From Micrasema longulum (lineage: Eukaryota > Arthropoda > Insecta > Trichoptera > Brachycentridae), in assembly GCA_022494885.1 (NCBI GenBank), contig JAGVSM010001234.1:1-64000 (forward strand): DNA of 64,000 nt, given 5' to 3'. How positions within the stretch are numbered: the stretch's first letter is position 1; every line of letters begins with the position of its first letter. Of the stretch, positions 31,030 to 41,904 are shown one piece after another. Both the position numbers and the translations under genes were made by a program. The notes beneath the pieces are model-generated. The model had not been told where the DNA came from, ran no database searches, and saw only the letters and a program-made list of their open reading frames with translations.

Positions 31030-32770
31030 AATATTCATCATATTTTATTACATGCATCACAAAATGTTAAAGATAAAAAAATCTCGTTTAAAATATTTTT
31101 AATGCATAAATTAGTTTTATGAAAACTAAATATGTATTATATTTCTTATGTAACACAGTTTTGTGGTTAAACATAATTTGACTAGCAAGGGGTTTGCCGA
31201 GTAAAGTTACATTTCATTGTAGGTTAAATTTTTAGAAATTTAAAGGTTTTAACAAATTAACTTAACACTACTATTCGAATGAAAAAGTAAATAATGAAAA
31301 AAACATAAAATAAAGTTTTAATAAAAAACTTTTTTTTTTAGTTTCTCATAGCAAAAAATATTAAAATTAAAATAAGAGGGATGTTTCATTTAATATAAAC
31401 AATCGAATGCTTTTCATTCTCGTACTTTTATTTTCAAACGCGCTTAAATCGACTTTTTGGTGAAATCATATCTGAATAATTCTATATTTTTACTACTAAA
31501 ATATTTGAATTTGATATCTCGAGGCTCAAAACATTATTCAAACAATTTACTCGAAGGTTGTTCTCTGAAAGTTTTCAGCTTCCTGAAAGTAGTGTTCAGA
31601 ATATAGGACCTATGTCCAGTATCCACAGTCCAGGGTCCAGTAAGGTGGTAACCGCCCTCCGGAAGAGGCCAGAATTAGTTTTTTCTCCAATGATGCGTGC
31701 CTTTTACAGTAGATAGATCTTTCTACTTATTTTCTAGGGCGCGGAGTTTTACGATTTGCGATTATACTCTGTTCATTGAAAATAAATTGTTTAATTGCTA
31801 TTTGAAAAGCATATCAAATTAATTTAATTGTCTCAAAAAAAAATCTAACGTTATTCATTGTTATTCATTATTTTGTTTTTATTTCAAATATATAATTCGA
31901 TCCAATGTTTCCGATATCAATTATTAAAATTAATTTTTCCTTTAAATATTACGAATATTTTCTTATTCAAATTGATTGAATATTCTAATTTTGTTGTGGT
32001 GAGAATATTAATATATTTTTATATTCTAAAAGCCATTTCCTTTCTTTATTTTGAATATGCATGCACGCACAAATACACAAATTTCACATTTTTTCATTTA
32101 TTTTAGTATCGTGGTGCTTTGAAAAATAAACTTGAATACCAACATAAATAATTAACTAAATTGTTCAATTAAAACAGAGTAAAAATGTCTTTTGCTTCAA
32201 TTTTTTAAAATAAATATAACTCAAATCAACTAATTTATTTAGTTAATATGTATTAATTTATTTTCTATAATTCCACAGGGTTTTTATAAGACTGGAAAAA
32301 ATTAAAGTTATATGGCATAACAAGTTAATATGTAGGTACTTTAAAAAACATTAATTGAAAAAAATATATCCAACGACATTACGATTTATACATATAAAGA
32401 TAAAATACTGTATAAAAGTAGGCGCATCCATAATTGAATGCGTTTAAAAAATTACAACAATTTAAGAGAAAATGATGTTTACAATATCAATTATATAATT
32501 TAAGGTAAGCAATATAGACAATTTCAGTGTGATTTTAAGAGCGAATTTATAAAACATATCAATATGTCTATATTCGTTTTCAAACCGGAGTACTCTGATG
32601 ATGGAAGAATTTACAAAATATTTATGTCAACTAGACGCCACAATAAAGGTTCACTTTAATCTGCTTCATCTATTTGGCATACTTTGATATTTATCAGCTT
32701 AGTTAAATCAAGAACGTCCATTGTACCATATCTTGAAGAAAATTTATTTTATTGTTTCCCCTCTTCACAT
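31030..32770. other. No gene seen; 1.7 kb AT-rich stretch
   Basis: No SINE, LINE or ORF is supported. A slightly GC-richer run at 31590-31700 (GTATCCACAGTCCAGGGTCC) remains unassigned. The 82-codon ORF at 31858 is hydrophobic and low-complexity, probably chance. Confidence 0.4.
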
Positions 32771-32775
32771 TAATT

Positions 32776-33035
32776 TGCTCCTAAATAGAACATGTGGATA
32801 TCATCAGAAGCCTCCAAAAATCCGTATCACCAGCCAGCATTGTTACTTCCGCCAATGTCAATCCCGAGTCACTTAGTTCCACCGAATACAGCCCAAAGAT
32901 CGTCTTTGGTGGCTTTCCAGGACGACAAGAGCCCGTAGGTGTGAAGAAGAGGCCACTTAGATTTAGGCTGTTCTTAGGCATGGACAGCACGTGTTCAAAC
33001 CAGGTCCACAGAATCTTTATTTTACACACCTAAAA
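32776..33035 (-). mobile_element. Non-LTR retrotransposon RT C-terminal fragment
   Basis: The minus-strand frame (33029-32781, 82 codons) reads WTWFEHVLSMPKNSLNLSGL, then GSCRPGKPPKTIFG and LTLAEVTMLAGDTDFWRLL. The end part of insect LINE RT proteins has GHVLRMP, GRPRKTW and LTL.E...LA.DR..WR in this order. Changes at consensus positions mark it as a relic. This family differs from LINE L5. Confidence 0.78.
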
Positions 33036-33149
33036 TGTTTTTTAAGCACAATTTATTTTCTATTTAGGATACAAAATTTATTATCACAATCAACAAAATT
33101 TTATATAATTTAACATGTAGGGTATAGGTTGTTGTTTGGGTTTTGAGCT

Positions 33150-33384
33150 TTTACCCCAGCTGGACAGAAGACACGAGGTTGATTCTAATGCGTATTTATT
33201 ACATGGCGAATAAAGTACTGCACTTTGTTATGGAGCGCGAGAGTATAAGCTTGAGGAGTTGAACTAACTGTACTTGGATTGCGCGCTGAAACTGATTTGC
33301 TGCTCGACTGGGTTGAATTAGTTGGGTTGACTTGTTAGGCTGACTTGTTGGCGCTAACTGGGAATTATCACGCCTTGTGGTCTT
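33150..33384. other. Higher-GC unique segment, unknown
   Basis: It lies between the LINE relic and the tail of another LINE. It reads like an LTR or a transposon end (CCCAGCTGGACAGAAGACAC ... GGAATTATCACGCC), but no second copy is present here to prove it. Confidence 0.25.
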
Positions 33385-33690
33385 TTTTTATTTATTTATT
33401 TATTAGTTTATACATACATACATTGTTACAAAAATGGCACAAAAACACTCTGGCAAATTCTGCTTATACTATAAGTAGGCTCAGTATATGAAGGGTCGGC
33501 AAGCCAGAAGTATTAGTATGCTTAATGTTGCAATCGGTTCCTATATGGGCAATTGCCTGTTCTAAGGAACCGAGAAATATAGGCCACATTTTCCTGTTGT
33601 TTATATCTCCATGGCATGACATACTGCAGAACGTTGCTTTTATGTAGACATATGTTTTATGTGCTATACTTTCTTGCAGAATAAAATGTT
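33385..33690 (-). mobile_element. Probable LINE or SINE-like 3' end
   Basis: Starts TTTATTTATTTATTTATTAG, an inverted A-rich tail. The minus strand is open for 80 codons (33706-33464), with the residues GDINNRKMWPIFLGSLEQAI; I do not recognise the protein. The upstream end touches SINE B. Confidence 0.4.
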
Positions 33691-33861
33691 TTTTTTTGCA
33701 CCACAACAGGCCAGGAGGCCCAAAACCTGTGATGAATTACATAACAGAATACCCAGGCTTGAGAAAAATATCCTTTTTTCGTGTTCTCACCGGGAATCGA
33801 ACCCGGAACCTATCGTGCGCGAGTCAAACGCCTTGACTACCCTACTACACCACGGAGGCCG
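33690..33861 (-). repeat. SINE B
   Basis: TTTTGCACCACAACAGGCC, GAGAAAAATATCC, CACCGGGAATCGAACCCGG and CACCACGGAGGCC: a nearly full-length minus copy and the best box B of the family in this window. Confidence 0.9.
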
Positions 33862-33869
33862 CCAATTGC

Positions 33870-34345
33870 CGTCAAACGCTGCAAATATAAAATGATAACT
33901 TTTTTCATCGGTCGTTGCTCTAAAATTGTGAAATGTATGTGTTATCGATCAATAGACTAAAACAGGTAAATTAGTGAAATAAAATTTTTCAAAAATTTCA
34001 TTCCGAGGAAACAGACTATACCCATAAAATAGATAAATTGATACCGGACATACCGATTGCAAAAAAGTCCAAATGTGTGTCGTATTTTCTTTTTGTTATG
34101 GCCAGGACTTCCCTCCATTTTTATACGGAAAGCATAAACTTTTTGAGGACATATATTTTTTTCTATTTCACCCATTAAAGTGCTCAGTATTTACGACATA
34201 CTGTATTCATAAATTTAAAGCTGCACGGATTTGCAATTTGTCCATCTCTAAATGGCTTATTTATAGAAAACCATTTAAAATAGATTTATCACTCCATTAA
34301 AATAAAAAATAACCTATTTTTAAACCAAACTCTTAAGGCAGAATC
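33870..34345. other. No gene seen
   Basis: AT-rich. ORFs of 72-75 codons on both strands overlap and carry no motif. Confidence 0.4.
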
Positions 34346-34352
34346 AAATTTT

Positions 34353-34508
34353 TCTCGTGTGTTGTGGAGTAGTTTATTGAGGAGCCATCTGGCGCGTATC
34401 GCTTATATGGACACTGCGTAGAATAACATTTTTTTCGTGTGTTGTGAGGACACGCCTCGGCACATGCACCGGATGGTTCTCCAACACACCACTCCACAAC
34501 ACACGAGA
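34353..34508. repeat. Hairpin with 18-bp perfect ends
   Basis: TCTCGTGTGTTGTGGAGT (34353-34370) and ACTCCACAACACACGAGA (34491-34508) are exact inverses. Inside, GGAGCCATCTGG and CCGGATGGTTCTCC extend the pairing. A direct third copy of TTCGTGTGTTGTGAGG lies at 34435-34450. Confidence 0.8.
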
Positions 34509-34637
34509 ACAATGTAATCCCACCTTTAGAGAGGCAATTTTGCCCCACACGAGAACAACGTAATCAAACCTTTAAAGAGGAAGTTTTGCACCACACGAGA
34601 ACAATGTAATCCTACCTAAAGAGAGGCATTTTTGCAC
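34500..34637. repeat. Three 46-bp tandem units
   Basis: Units start at 34500, 34546 and 34592 with CACACGAGAAC followed by AA(T/C)GTAATC, an ACCT.. block, AGAGG and TTTTGC. The first unit overlaps the right arm of the preceding hairpin. Confidence 0.85.
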
Positions 34638-34639
34638 GT

Positions 34640-35435
34640 GGAAAAATAATTATCCTATCAATATTTTCAAGAAAAAAACTTTTTTAAATTAAAAATAAAA
34701 CCATCTATATGACCGTTTTTTAATCTTACCAATTATACTCGTATGTCACATTATTTTATTGTATAAAATGTTTAACTTGTTGGGACTCTTTAATATTGTC
34801 AAAAAGAATCAACAATAGGCAAATATCACGTACTACGAATACCGATAAAAAATTATGAAATGGATTAAAATTATTTAATTGTATTTTCAAAATCAATATG
34901 GATATTGTGGACAAATATTTTCATAAATAACTTTAAAAAAGAAAATATAATAAAACATGTCACTAGAAAAACGCGACATGGTTGGCATTGATAGTTGTGA
35001 CGTCAAAACTTGTAACGATGTTCTATACAAATTTGAATGGTTTGGAACAAAGTTGAAAATAAACATGCATCGTGACGTTTTAGGGGCGTGGCTAATGCAA
35101 TGACCGTTAATGCAACACTAACAACATGTCCATTTTGTTTTCTTTCAAAATCTGACAAATGAAAAATAATTTAATTTTTAAGTAATGCATTTGCAACTTA
35201 CACATGCATTTGCTATGCATTTTTTCACATGGAATGTGATCTCATCCTGTTTTTTTAAGATCCCAGCAGCGTTTCTACACTTGAAACGACACAACACGGC
35301 ATGGTTGAATTCAAATCGGGAGTTGCAAACTGAGCGACGTCTACAGAGAAACTAACGGGTCAAAACGTAAAACTACTCCTTGAAGAGTAGTTAAGTCGCC
35401 TTCTGTTTGATGCGCGTATGCAGCTTCTGCACTTT
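34640..35435. other. No gene seen; 8-bp hairpin at 35371-35392
   Basis: AACTACTC and GAGTAGTT are separated by six bases. Otherwise unassigned. Confidence 0.4.
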
Positions 35436-35439
35436 TTTA

Positions 35440-35650
35440 TATTTTTTATTTTTTTATTTTTCCATACAAATATTATTTACATAGAAATGTAATTACAAAA
35501 ATACATCACAAAATTAAGCTATAACATAAATTGGATAAAATGCCCACAACGACTTCAGCGTCTGAGCGTGGACCATTCTTTTTTTAATTATTAAAAAGTT
35601 TATATCACATGAATATGGTATGACAAGACAATGAATAGAAAATAAAATTA
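35440..35650. repeat. Dispersed repeat, second copy at 62770-62990
   Basis: AATTAAGCTATAACATAAAT, AATGCCCACAACGACT and CAGCGTCTGAGCGTGGACCA recur at 62870-62930 with few changes and in the same order. The T-rich start may be the inverted tail of a LINE. Confidence 0.75.
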
Positions 35651-35824
35651 AAACCAAATTAACATATGCTGATATTACGAAAACATGATTTGTTTGCAGT
35701 TTGCATTTATTTTTTTATTTTTTTTTAAAGAATGTGTCTATCTGTTTCTTCCATGCTAAACCAAGACCTCAAACCCACTCTAAACTGTACCAGTGATTTA
35801 ATATTTTATCTTAATTTTATTTTA

Positions 35825-35900
35825 TGAGCTGATCTATACACGTGCGCCAATTCAGAGCCCTATGCACCATTTAGTGTGGACAGCGAAAGAATGAGTCATT
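35825..35900 (+). repeat. SINE A 3' fragment
   Basis: GCGCCAATTCAGAGCCCTAT, GCACCATTTAGTGTGGA and GAATGAG match the SINE A 3' end. Confidence 0.6.
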
Positions 35901-35904
35901 TTCA

Positions 35905-36630
35905 AAAATTTCAGGTCTGATTTGAGTGATAACTTGTGTAAATTGGCAGCACTTTTCCCTTACATTTTTTTTCGTATATGCTTGTCTCAGCTCAGCATTC
36001 TGAAGATTTAAGTGTTCAATAATTTTAATAATAGACATAAGTATACGCACTTGAAATGATTACAATATATCACCCAGTTCACTTAATTTTGACTGCAATA
36101 GGTAAGAGAAAATTAATAGGTTTTTTCATAATTCAGTACGTATTGTATATGTCCGATCTTAAGCTCAGGAAGCAGCTTCAAAGGAATTTATTTCTCGGAA
36201 TAAACACAGACTAACACAGATCATACTAATCCTCGGCTCAACTCTATTCCGTGTGACGTCACATCTCATCGGTGGTCTTCGGGTCGAGAGTCGATACCAG
36301 GCGCGGATTCAGATTTATTCCCGATTAATCGTAATTAAATAAAAAATATAAATAAATACTTACAAATATATCTTTTTTAAATGTTTAATTTGTATGCGAA
36401 AACCGATAGCCTACGGAAAAATACATCCGTTACCATAATATTTTCATATAAGACTTTTGTACAAATCAACGTATTTAAACACTACTGGGCTTATTTTCTT
36501 ATTGATGTATTTTTTCCAATTAACAGTAAAATGTAATACGTAATTATATATTTTTTCTTAGTTGATATGTGAAAAAAAAGAGAATAATAAAATAAGTAAT
36601 GGAAAATTAAATAGCATTAGCAATATGTGT
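35905..36630. other. No gene seen
   Basis: A consensus TGACGTCA octamer near 36254 sits in a GC-richer run. No gene is next to it. Confidence 0.35.
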
Positions 36631-36637
36631 ATATATG

Positions 36638-36896
36638 TCGGCCTCGTGGTGTAATAGTTAGCACGCTTGCCTTCCATGCAAGAGGTTTCGGGTTCGATTT
36701 CCGACATGGTTGATATGGAGTGTTTATTTAAAAGGGTGTTTTTACACCAGAGTATATCAAAGTACATGGACTGGTACCTAAAGCGTAAGACTGATCAACT
36801 TACCTTTATGTAACAAAAAATGATCAAGATATGCTGCGAATAGTGTTCTCATGCAGTGCCCTATGCACCATTAGGTGGAGAAAGGGAATGATGATA
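36638..36896 (+). repeat. SINE A, full length
   Basis: The head TCGGCCTCGTGGTGTAATAG, CTTGCCTTCCATGCAAG (anticodon stem-loop, TCC) and GGGTTCGATTTCCGACATGG, followed by the whole body to GAATGATGATA. TATATAT flanks both sides as a possible TSD. Confidence 0.92.
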
Positions 36897-36984
36897 TATA
36901 TAAATGAATCTTCAAACTAGTATTTGATAGAAAAAAGGTAGATATTTATTTGTGGGTTACTAGAAAATTTAAAAATATCATACC

Positions 36985-37705
36985 AATCAAGTCATTTTAT
37001 TGCTCCCTGGTTAGAAGTCGTTTAGAATATATTTCTTCGGTCTGGTCGCCCTATTAAAGTGTACATTCTGATTTGCTCAAGCGCGTCCAGCAGAAATTTC
37101 TTAAATGTATTGATTTTAAACTACATATTCCAGCTGCTTTATTAAATTATAATCAATTGTTATCTTCAGCAAATCTTTCAAAACTTTCGTATAAAAGAAT
37201 CCTAACTGACCTAATATTACTTTATAAAGTTATCAATTCATTCATTGACTGTCCAGATTTGCTGGAGTTAGTGTGTTTCCGTGTACCTGGTCGACATATC
37301 CGTCACAGAACTCTTTTTTGTTCTGCAAGTTCTAGGATCAACTATCACATGCACTCGCCTATCCCTAGGCTCCACAGATATGGTAATCAGTATGATGACA
37401 TGGAAGGCTGATATATTTGGTTCTGGACTCGAAAGTTATAAAACTAGTCTGATTTATTTTTTCTCTCGCAACATAATTCTCAAACTTTTCTTTATATTTA
37501 ATAATGTTTTCTGTTTTTGCTTTTTTATATTTATATATTTATTTTTGGTTGCTTATGTGTATTTACCTACTTGTTACTATTGTTATAGTTATGCAATTGA
37601 ATATTTTTTTGTTATGTATTTATACATGTATTTTTGTTTCATATTTATGTTCAATATATGTTGAAGGCAATTTATGCCGTTTTTGTAAAAATAAATAAAT
37701 AAATA
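36985..37705 (+). mobile_element. Non-LTR retrotransposon RT C-terminal fragment plus 3' UTR
   Basis: Upstream of the Met at 37073 the frame already shows an RT-like SRLEYISSVWSPY block. The open stretch 37073-37411 holds LKRVQQKFLKCIDFKL, LSKLSYKRILTDLILLYKVI and LLELVCFRVPGRHIRHRTLF, the jockey-type thumb pattern. Asp-Asp catalytic residues lie upstream and are absent. The T-rich 3' UTR ends with GAAGGCAATTTATGCCGTTT, then AATAAATAAATAAATAAAGG. Confidence 0.82.
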
Positions 37706-37709
37706 AAGG

Positions 37710-38115
37710 AAAAAGAACCGAAGACATTTTAAAGAAAATTTAGGAAATATTTTTTCTAACGCGATTCAAACAAAATTGCTTTAGAATCATTTTTCAAATT
37801 CAAATTGATTTATATTGTCAAATTAACTTAGCAAATATCGCAATATTTCAGCCATTATATTGGGACAACATATTAAATCAGGAACCCTTAAGCAATGGTT
37901 CAACATTAGGTTTAATACTCTCCAATTGCAAGTATTCGCCTCCTTAACATAGTTTCACTGATGTGAAAGATGTTGATCTCCAAAATGATAATGTTCAGCT
38001 GCCTGATTGCTCTTCCAATCGGCATAATCAAAGTTTTGATAGTTCATGGGAGATGATCTTACAATCAAGTTTCATAGGCAGTATACATGTACGACTAAAT
38101 TTATTTAAAATGAAT
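37710..38115. other. No gene seen
   Basis: No repeat match is seen. A 76-codon ORF at 37963-38193 runs into the palindrome and has no motif. Confidence 0.4.
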
Positions 38116-38119
38116 GAAC

Positions 38120-38786
38120 TTTGCAATTTTTACCACGTAAGAGTTTTATTTATTATAACACAACTACTTTCCGGTATTCTGAATTACCCATAATCATGTG
38201 TAAATATAAACTAAACTAAAATATATACGCAGACTAGTACTTAAGTACTGATAGGGTCGGGTGGAAGGGAGAAGGCAATGAGTGGTGGAGGGGGTGGGGT
38301 TTTCCTAATTATGGGGAATATTGATAGCAGGGGTAAAGAATTTTGGAATATAATTTTATTAATTAAAATTTCCTTAGTACTTTTTTTGTATTTCAGTATT
38401 TTATAACATATTATTATACCCTTATTTGTGACAAAATGTAAAAGTTTAATTGTATAGAAATGAAACGAATAGTTTGTATCCCTAATATGATTTGCAAATT
38501 CAGAAAAACTAGAGCTAGAAAGTCCACAATACACAAAAAAAACTTTAATTAATAAAATTATATTCTAAAATTCTTCACCCTTGCTATCAATATTCCCCAT
38601 AATTAAGAAAACTCCACCCCTCCATCACACATTGCCTTGCTCCTTCCACCCGACCCTATCAGCATCTAAGTACTAATCTGTGTATATATTTTAGTTTGGT
38701 TTATATTTACACCTGGTAATTCAGAATATCTGAAACTAGTTGTGTTATAATATATTAATCTTCAATGTGGTAAAAATTACAAAATG
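38120..38786. mobile_element. Large inverted repeat, about 260 + 245 bp arms
   Basis: Left arm 38120-38381, right arm 38542-38786, spacer about 160 bp. Paired landmarks are ATAGGGTCGGGTGG / CCACCCGACCCTAT, ATTATGGGGAATATTGATAG / CTATCAATATTCCCCATAAT and GGTATTCTGAATTACC / GGTAATTCAGAATATC. Identity looks high over the central 180 bases and falls outward. No transposase is seen. It is a foldback-type element or a local inverted duplication. Confidence 0.88.
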
Positions 38787-38789
38787 TTG

Positions 38790-39205
38790 CATTTTGGATA
38801 TATTCAAAATGTTTTTCTTAAAGTAAATGCTGAACATATATGAATGATATAAAATACATAAATGAGCTTGAAAAGTTAGAGCAATTATTATGAATACGAA
38901 CTTAGAGGGTGGTTTGAGAATGTTATCGATAATGGTAGGCCATGATCTGATAAGCGTAGACATTTTTCATGAAGATATAGTGTAGTGTTTGAATATTAAA
39001 TACATACAAAAGAATCAGAGAACTAAGAATTAATTGTTAAAATTCATGATATATTTTTTGGTTCTATGTATTGGTTTTTCAGTGTGATTTATGAAAACTA
39101 TGCAAAACTAATTATGTTCCGCTTTTTTGTATTTATCGTTTTCTTGACTGTTGTAATTATTGTCTATACTCATTACTTTGTCTCTAGTTATTCCGAATGA
39201 TATGC
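38790..39205. other. No gene seen
   Basis: AT-rich. No supported feature. Confidence 0.4.
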
Positions 39206-39212
39206 TATATTG

Positions 39213-39350
39213 CGGCTTTATGGTGTAGTGGTTATGGCGCTTGATGTTGGGTGAGGAAACAAAAATTGAAAGTGATTATTCTCAAACCTGGGCGTTCTAT
39301 ACTGTAATTGGGCCTCCTGGCCTTTTAAAAATTACAACTACAAAAAAAAA
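39213..39350 (+). repeat. SINE B with deleted box-B region
   Basis: GGTGTAGTGGTTATGGCGCT, TATTCTCAAACCTGGGCGTT and GTAATTGGGCCTCCTGGCC fit SINE B. The anticodon-to-box-B part is shortened. Confidence 0.72.
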
Positions 39351-39429
39351 ACTCTGTATATTATAACAAAATATCACCTGTAATAACCAAAAAAATATTT
39401 CAAGTAAAAAAGAATACCTGCAAGTAAAC

Positions 39430-39750
39430 AAATAAACCATCAGGTCATTTTCCGTAGGTGTAAGCAGAGAGAATAGAACGCCATATCAACCTGTCTTTAC
39501 ATACATACCTCGTTTGCTCTTCATTCATATATATTCTAACGCACGCTCGCCGATTATTCCAACTTTTGATTTGGTTATGCCATGTCATCTTTTTTGGTCT
39601 CCCTCGGTTTCAGGATCCATAGAAATTCGCACAGCAAATCTTCTTATTTGTTTTTTCGCTGTTCGTTTTCTCTTTGTGTCCAAGCGAACCCAAAACTCCT
39701 TCCCAAAGCTTCAGCCTTATATAATGCATAGATCTCAACATTTGTCCATA
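39430..39750 (-). mobile_element. LINE L5, C-terminal fragment
   Basis: On the minus strand, from about 39750 to 39440, the sequence parallels the copy at 18508-18786 (GTAGGTGTAAGCAGAGAGAA and ATAGAACGCCATATCAAC at the 3' end). Frameshifts and stops break the frame. The 103-codon plus-strand ORF over it is a shadow. Confidence 0.7.
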
Positions 39751-39759
39751 GTTATACTA

Positions 39760-40470
39760 CACATTTGCCCGAGAGATCACATATGGACAGTATTCAGCCC
39801 ATTTTTATCATGGGTAGTTTTTTAAATTTCATGCTTTTCCATACATAATGGTTGGCACCAGGACTCTGTTAAGAACGGTAAATGTTGCCTTCTGCGACAA
39901 ACATTGATTTATTAGCCAAGGTTGATTTTACAGAATCGTTTATCCTATTCTTGGCACTTACCCTACTTCCAATATCTTTCTTAGCATTCCATCACTAGTA
40001 AACATACTTCCTAGATACACAAATACCTCTACGTATTCTTTGCAAGTTTAAAATAGTAAATACAAAAATAGAGAACGTACAGAAATATTATACTAATTAT
40101 TTTGTCACTGATAAATGGTACGAGAAAGTAAATAATATACCTGACAAAAATGTTTGGAATGTTAAGTGGATAAACAACGTGAGTCTCTTTCACATTCCCG
40201 TGTGGTCTAAATTTTTAACCGATTTTGTCAAATGGCAAGTAATCACTTAAAATGTCAAGAAATGCTTAGATTTCGAACAGAGATACATTGATGGCGTTTA
40301 CTCAAATAAACTCATATGTACAAAAATACTTAATTACCAGCGGTATCTTTTGTAATGTCACCTGAATAAGGGAAATTACAAATCCCTAATATTCAACATT
40401 TTATTTTATTCATTATGATTCACAAACAACAAACAATACGCACGACATCGATATAATAATCACAATTGAT
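39760..40470. other. No gene seen
   Basis: AT-rich. No supported feature. Confidence 0.4.
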
Positions 40471-40474
40471 TATT

Positions 40475-40675
40475 TTGGTAATGTATCCAAAATAAAACAA
40501 GTTTATTGGATTATAATTCTACTTTATTTTCCATAAAATATACAAAACTCTTTGTTTGTTTGAAAATGTCCTTACAAGACGAAACGCGTCACAATATACC
40601 CTTTGCATATTTTATAAAAAATAAAGTTGAATTATAATCCAATAAACTTGTTTTACTTTGGATGCATTACCAAAT
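40475..40675. mobile_element. Hairpin element, about 70-bp arms
   Basis: Left arm 40475-40545 and right arm 40605-40675 pair almost fully (AAGTTTATTGGATTATAATT against AATTATAATCCAATAAACTT; TTGGTAATG against CATTACCAA). The loop of about 60 bp contains GACGAAACGCGTC. It looks like a MITE; no other copy was found here. Confidence 0.8.
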
Positions 40676-40679
40676 TAAA

Positions 40680-41035
40680 TATGGAATTCTACCAATTGTC
40701 TGCATACACAATAAATAATTGGTTATGTTTAGATATTGTTCATCGATTAGATCTGAACACAAAATGCACAAATAAGTAAAAAAAAAACTTTATGTATTTC
40801 TATATGTTATTTTTAAATTGAAAAGCTTAATTATATTATATTTACATTAGGAAAGTGATAATAATAAATTATACAAACAGGTTATTACAAATTATTTTAC
40901 CTAACCAATAGAAATGACTGTTTGATTTTATAAATTGCGTTACAGTTCTCCTATAATTATTTAATGTATCTTTAAAGACATCAATTTCAACATTACTTTC
41001 TTCATAATGATATAATCTTAACAAACGTGATAATG
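40680..41035. other. No gene seen
   Basis: GTTATGTTTAGATATTGTT (near 40724) recurs inverted at 63302-63320. Otherwise unassigned. Confidence 0.35.
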
Positions 41036-41039
41036 CATT

Positions 41040-41360
41040 ATTTTTATTGAAGGTTGGAAGATAAAGAAGGTAATTATGTATGTACTCGTATTTTTATTAT
41101 TATATTTTGTACCTTTTACACTATTATTATACAAATTTTAAAAAATTTAATTTATTCTGTTTCTATTTACTTTATTTTTATTACTTTTTAAAAGTATATG
41201 TATTGTTATATTAGTTGCAACTTCTAAGTGTGGAAAATTTATATTTAAATTTGTATTGACTGTTTTCACAATTTTCGTTTATACATATTCATATTTTCTG
41301 TATGCAATGTATGTAAAAACTGTTGTTTTTTCCTAAATAAAAATAAATAAATAAATAAAA
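41040..41360 (+). mobile_element. LINE 3' UTR and tail (candidate)
   Basis: A T-rich stretch ending CCTAAATAAAAATAAATAAATAAATAA is like other LINE ends here. No coding part is visible. Confidence 0.4.
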
Positions 41361-41734
41361 TGTGTTGTACGATCTCGATTGCCGACTGGGATATTAAGGG
41401 GCACATTCTCTTAACAAAATGTAGAGTCAACATTACGATTAATTATTTTATAAAGATATATCAAGTCCAAAATCTGTCTTGTAAATTCCAGCTTATCTAG
41501 ATTTCCCACATGTCGTGAGAAAGTTTTTTCGTTTAATGATGATATCTTTATAAAAAATCTACTATTTTGAGAATTTGTTTTTATGTACAAATTGTAATTT
41601 AACTTTTAATTTCCTTCACTAGTATGATTATCAATAAAATTTTATTCTGAACAAATCTAACATCTCATTTAAGAATAGAAAACAAATGACTACTAAATAT
41701 TATTAGAACCAATGATAATAAAGGTTTTTTCTAA

Positions 41735-41900
41735 TAAAGGGCAGGCGGAGTATAGAACGGAAAGAGCATCATGGTTCAGAAATCTGAGATAGTGGTTTGG
41801 AGAGCCGGGTGCAGAAGAGGTGATTAGACTGGTCCAGGATTGTGCTGAATGGTGAATGGTGATTTTCGCCAACCTCCAGTAGAAGCAGCAAAACAAAAAT
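41735..41900 (+). mobile_element. Non-LTR retrotransposon C-terminal relic
   Basis: The + strand reads TERASWFRNLR, WFGEPGAEEVIRLVQDCAEW and VIFANLQ, with two stops. This mirrors the R.SW.RNLR.WFG......L.....R...MIANL ending of a LINE family common in insects. Only about 50 codons remain. Confidence 0.65.
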
Positions 41901-41904
41901 AAGA

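Noticed and set aside
36240..36270. CRE-type promoter element (TGACGTCA)
   Set aside because: A single consensus octamer without a nearby gene or other promoter evidence.
37281..37698. Membrane protein ORFs of 64-127 codons
   Set aside because: They read the T-rich 3' UTR of a LINE; hydrophobicity comes from T-rich codons.
39514..39825. 103-codon plus-strand ORF
   Set aside because: Antisense shadow of the LINE L5 relic.
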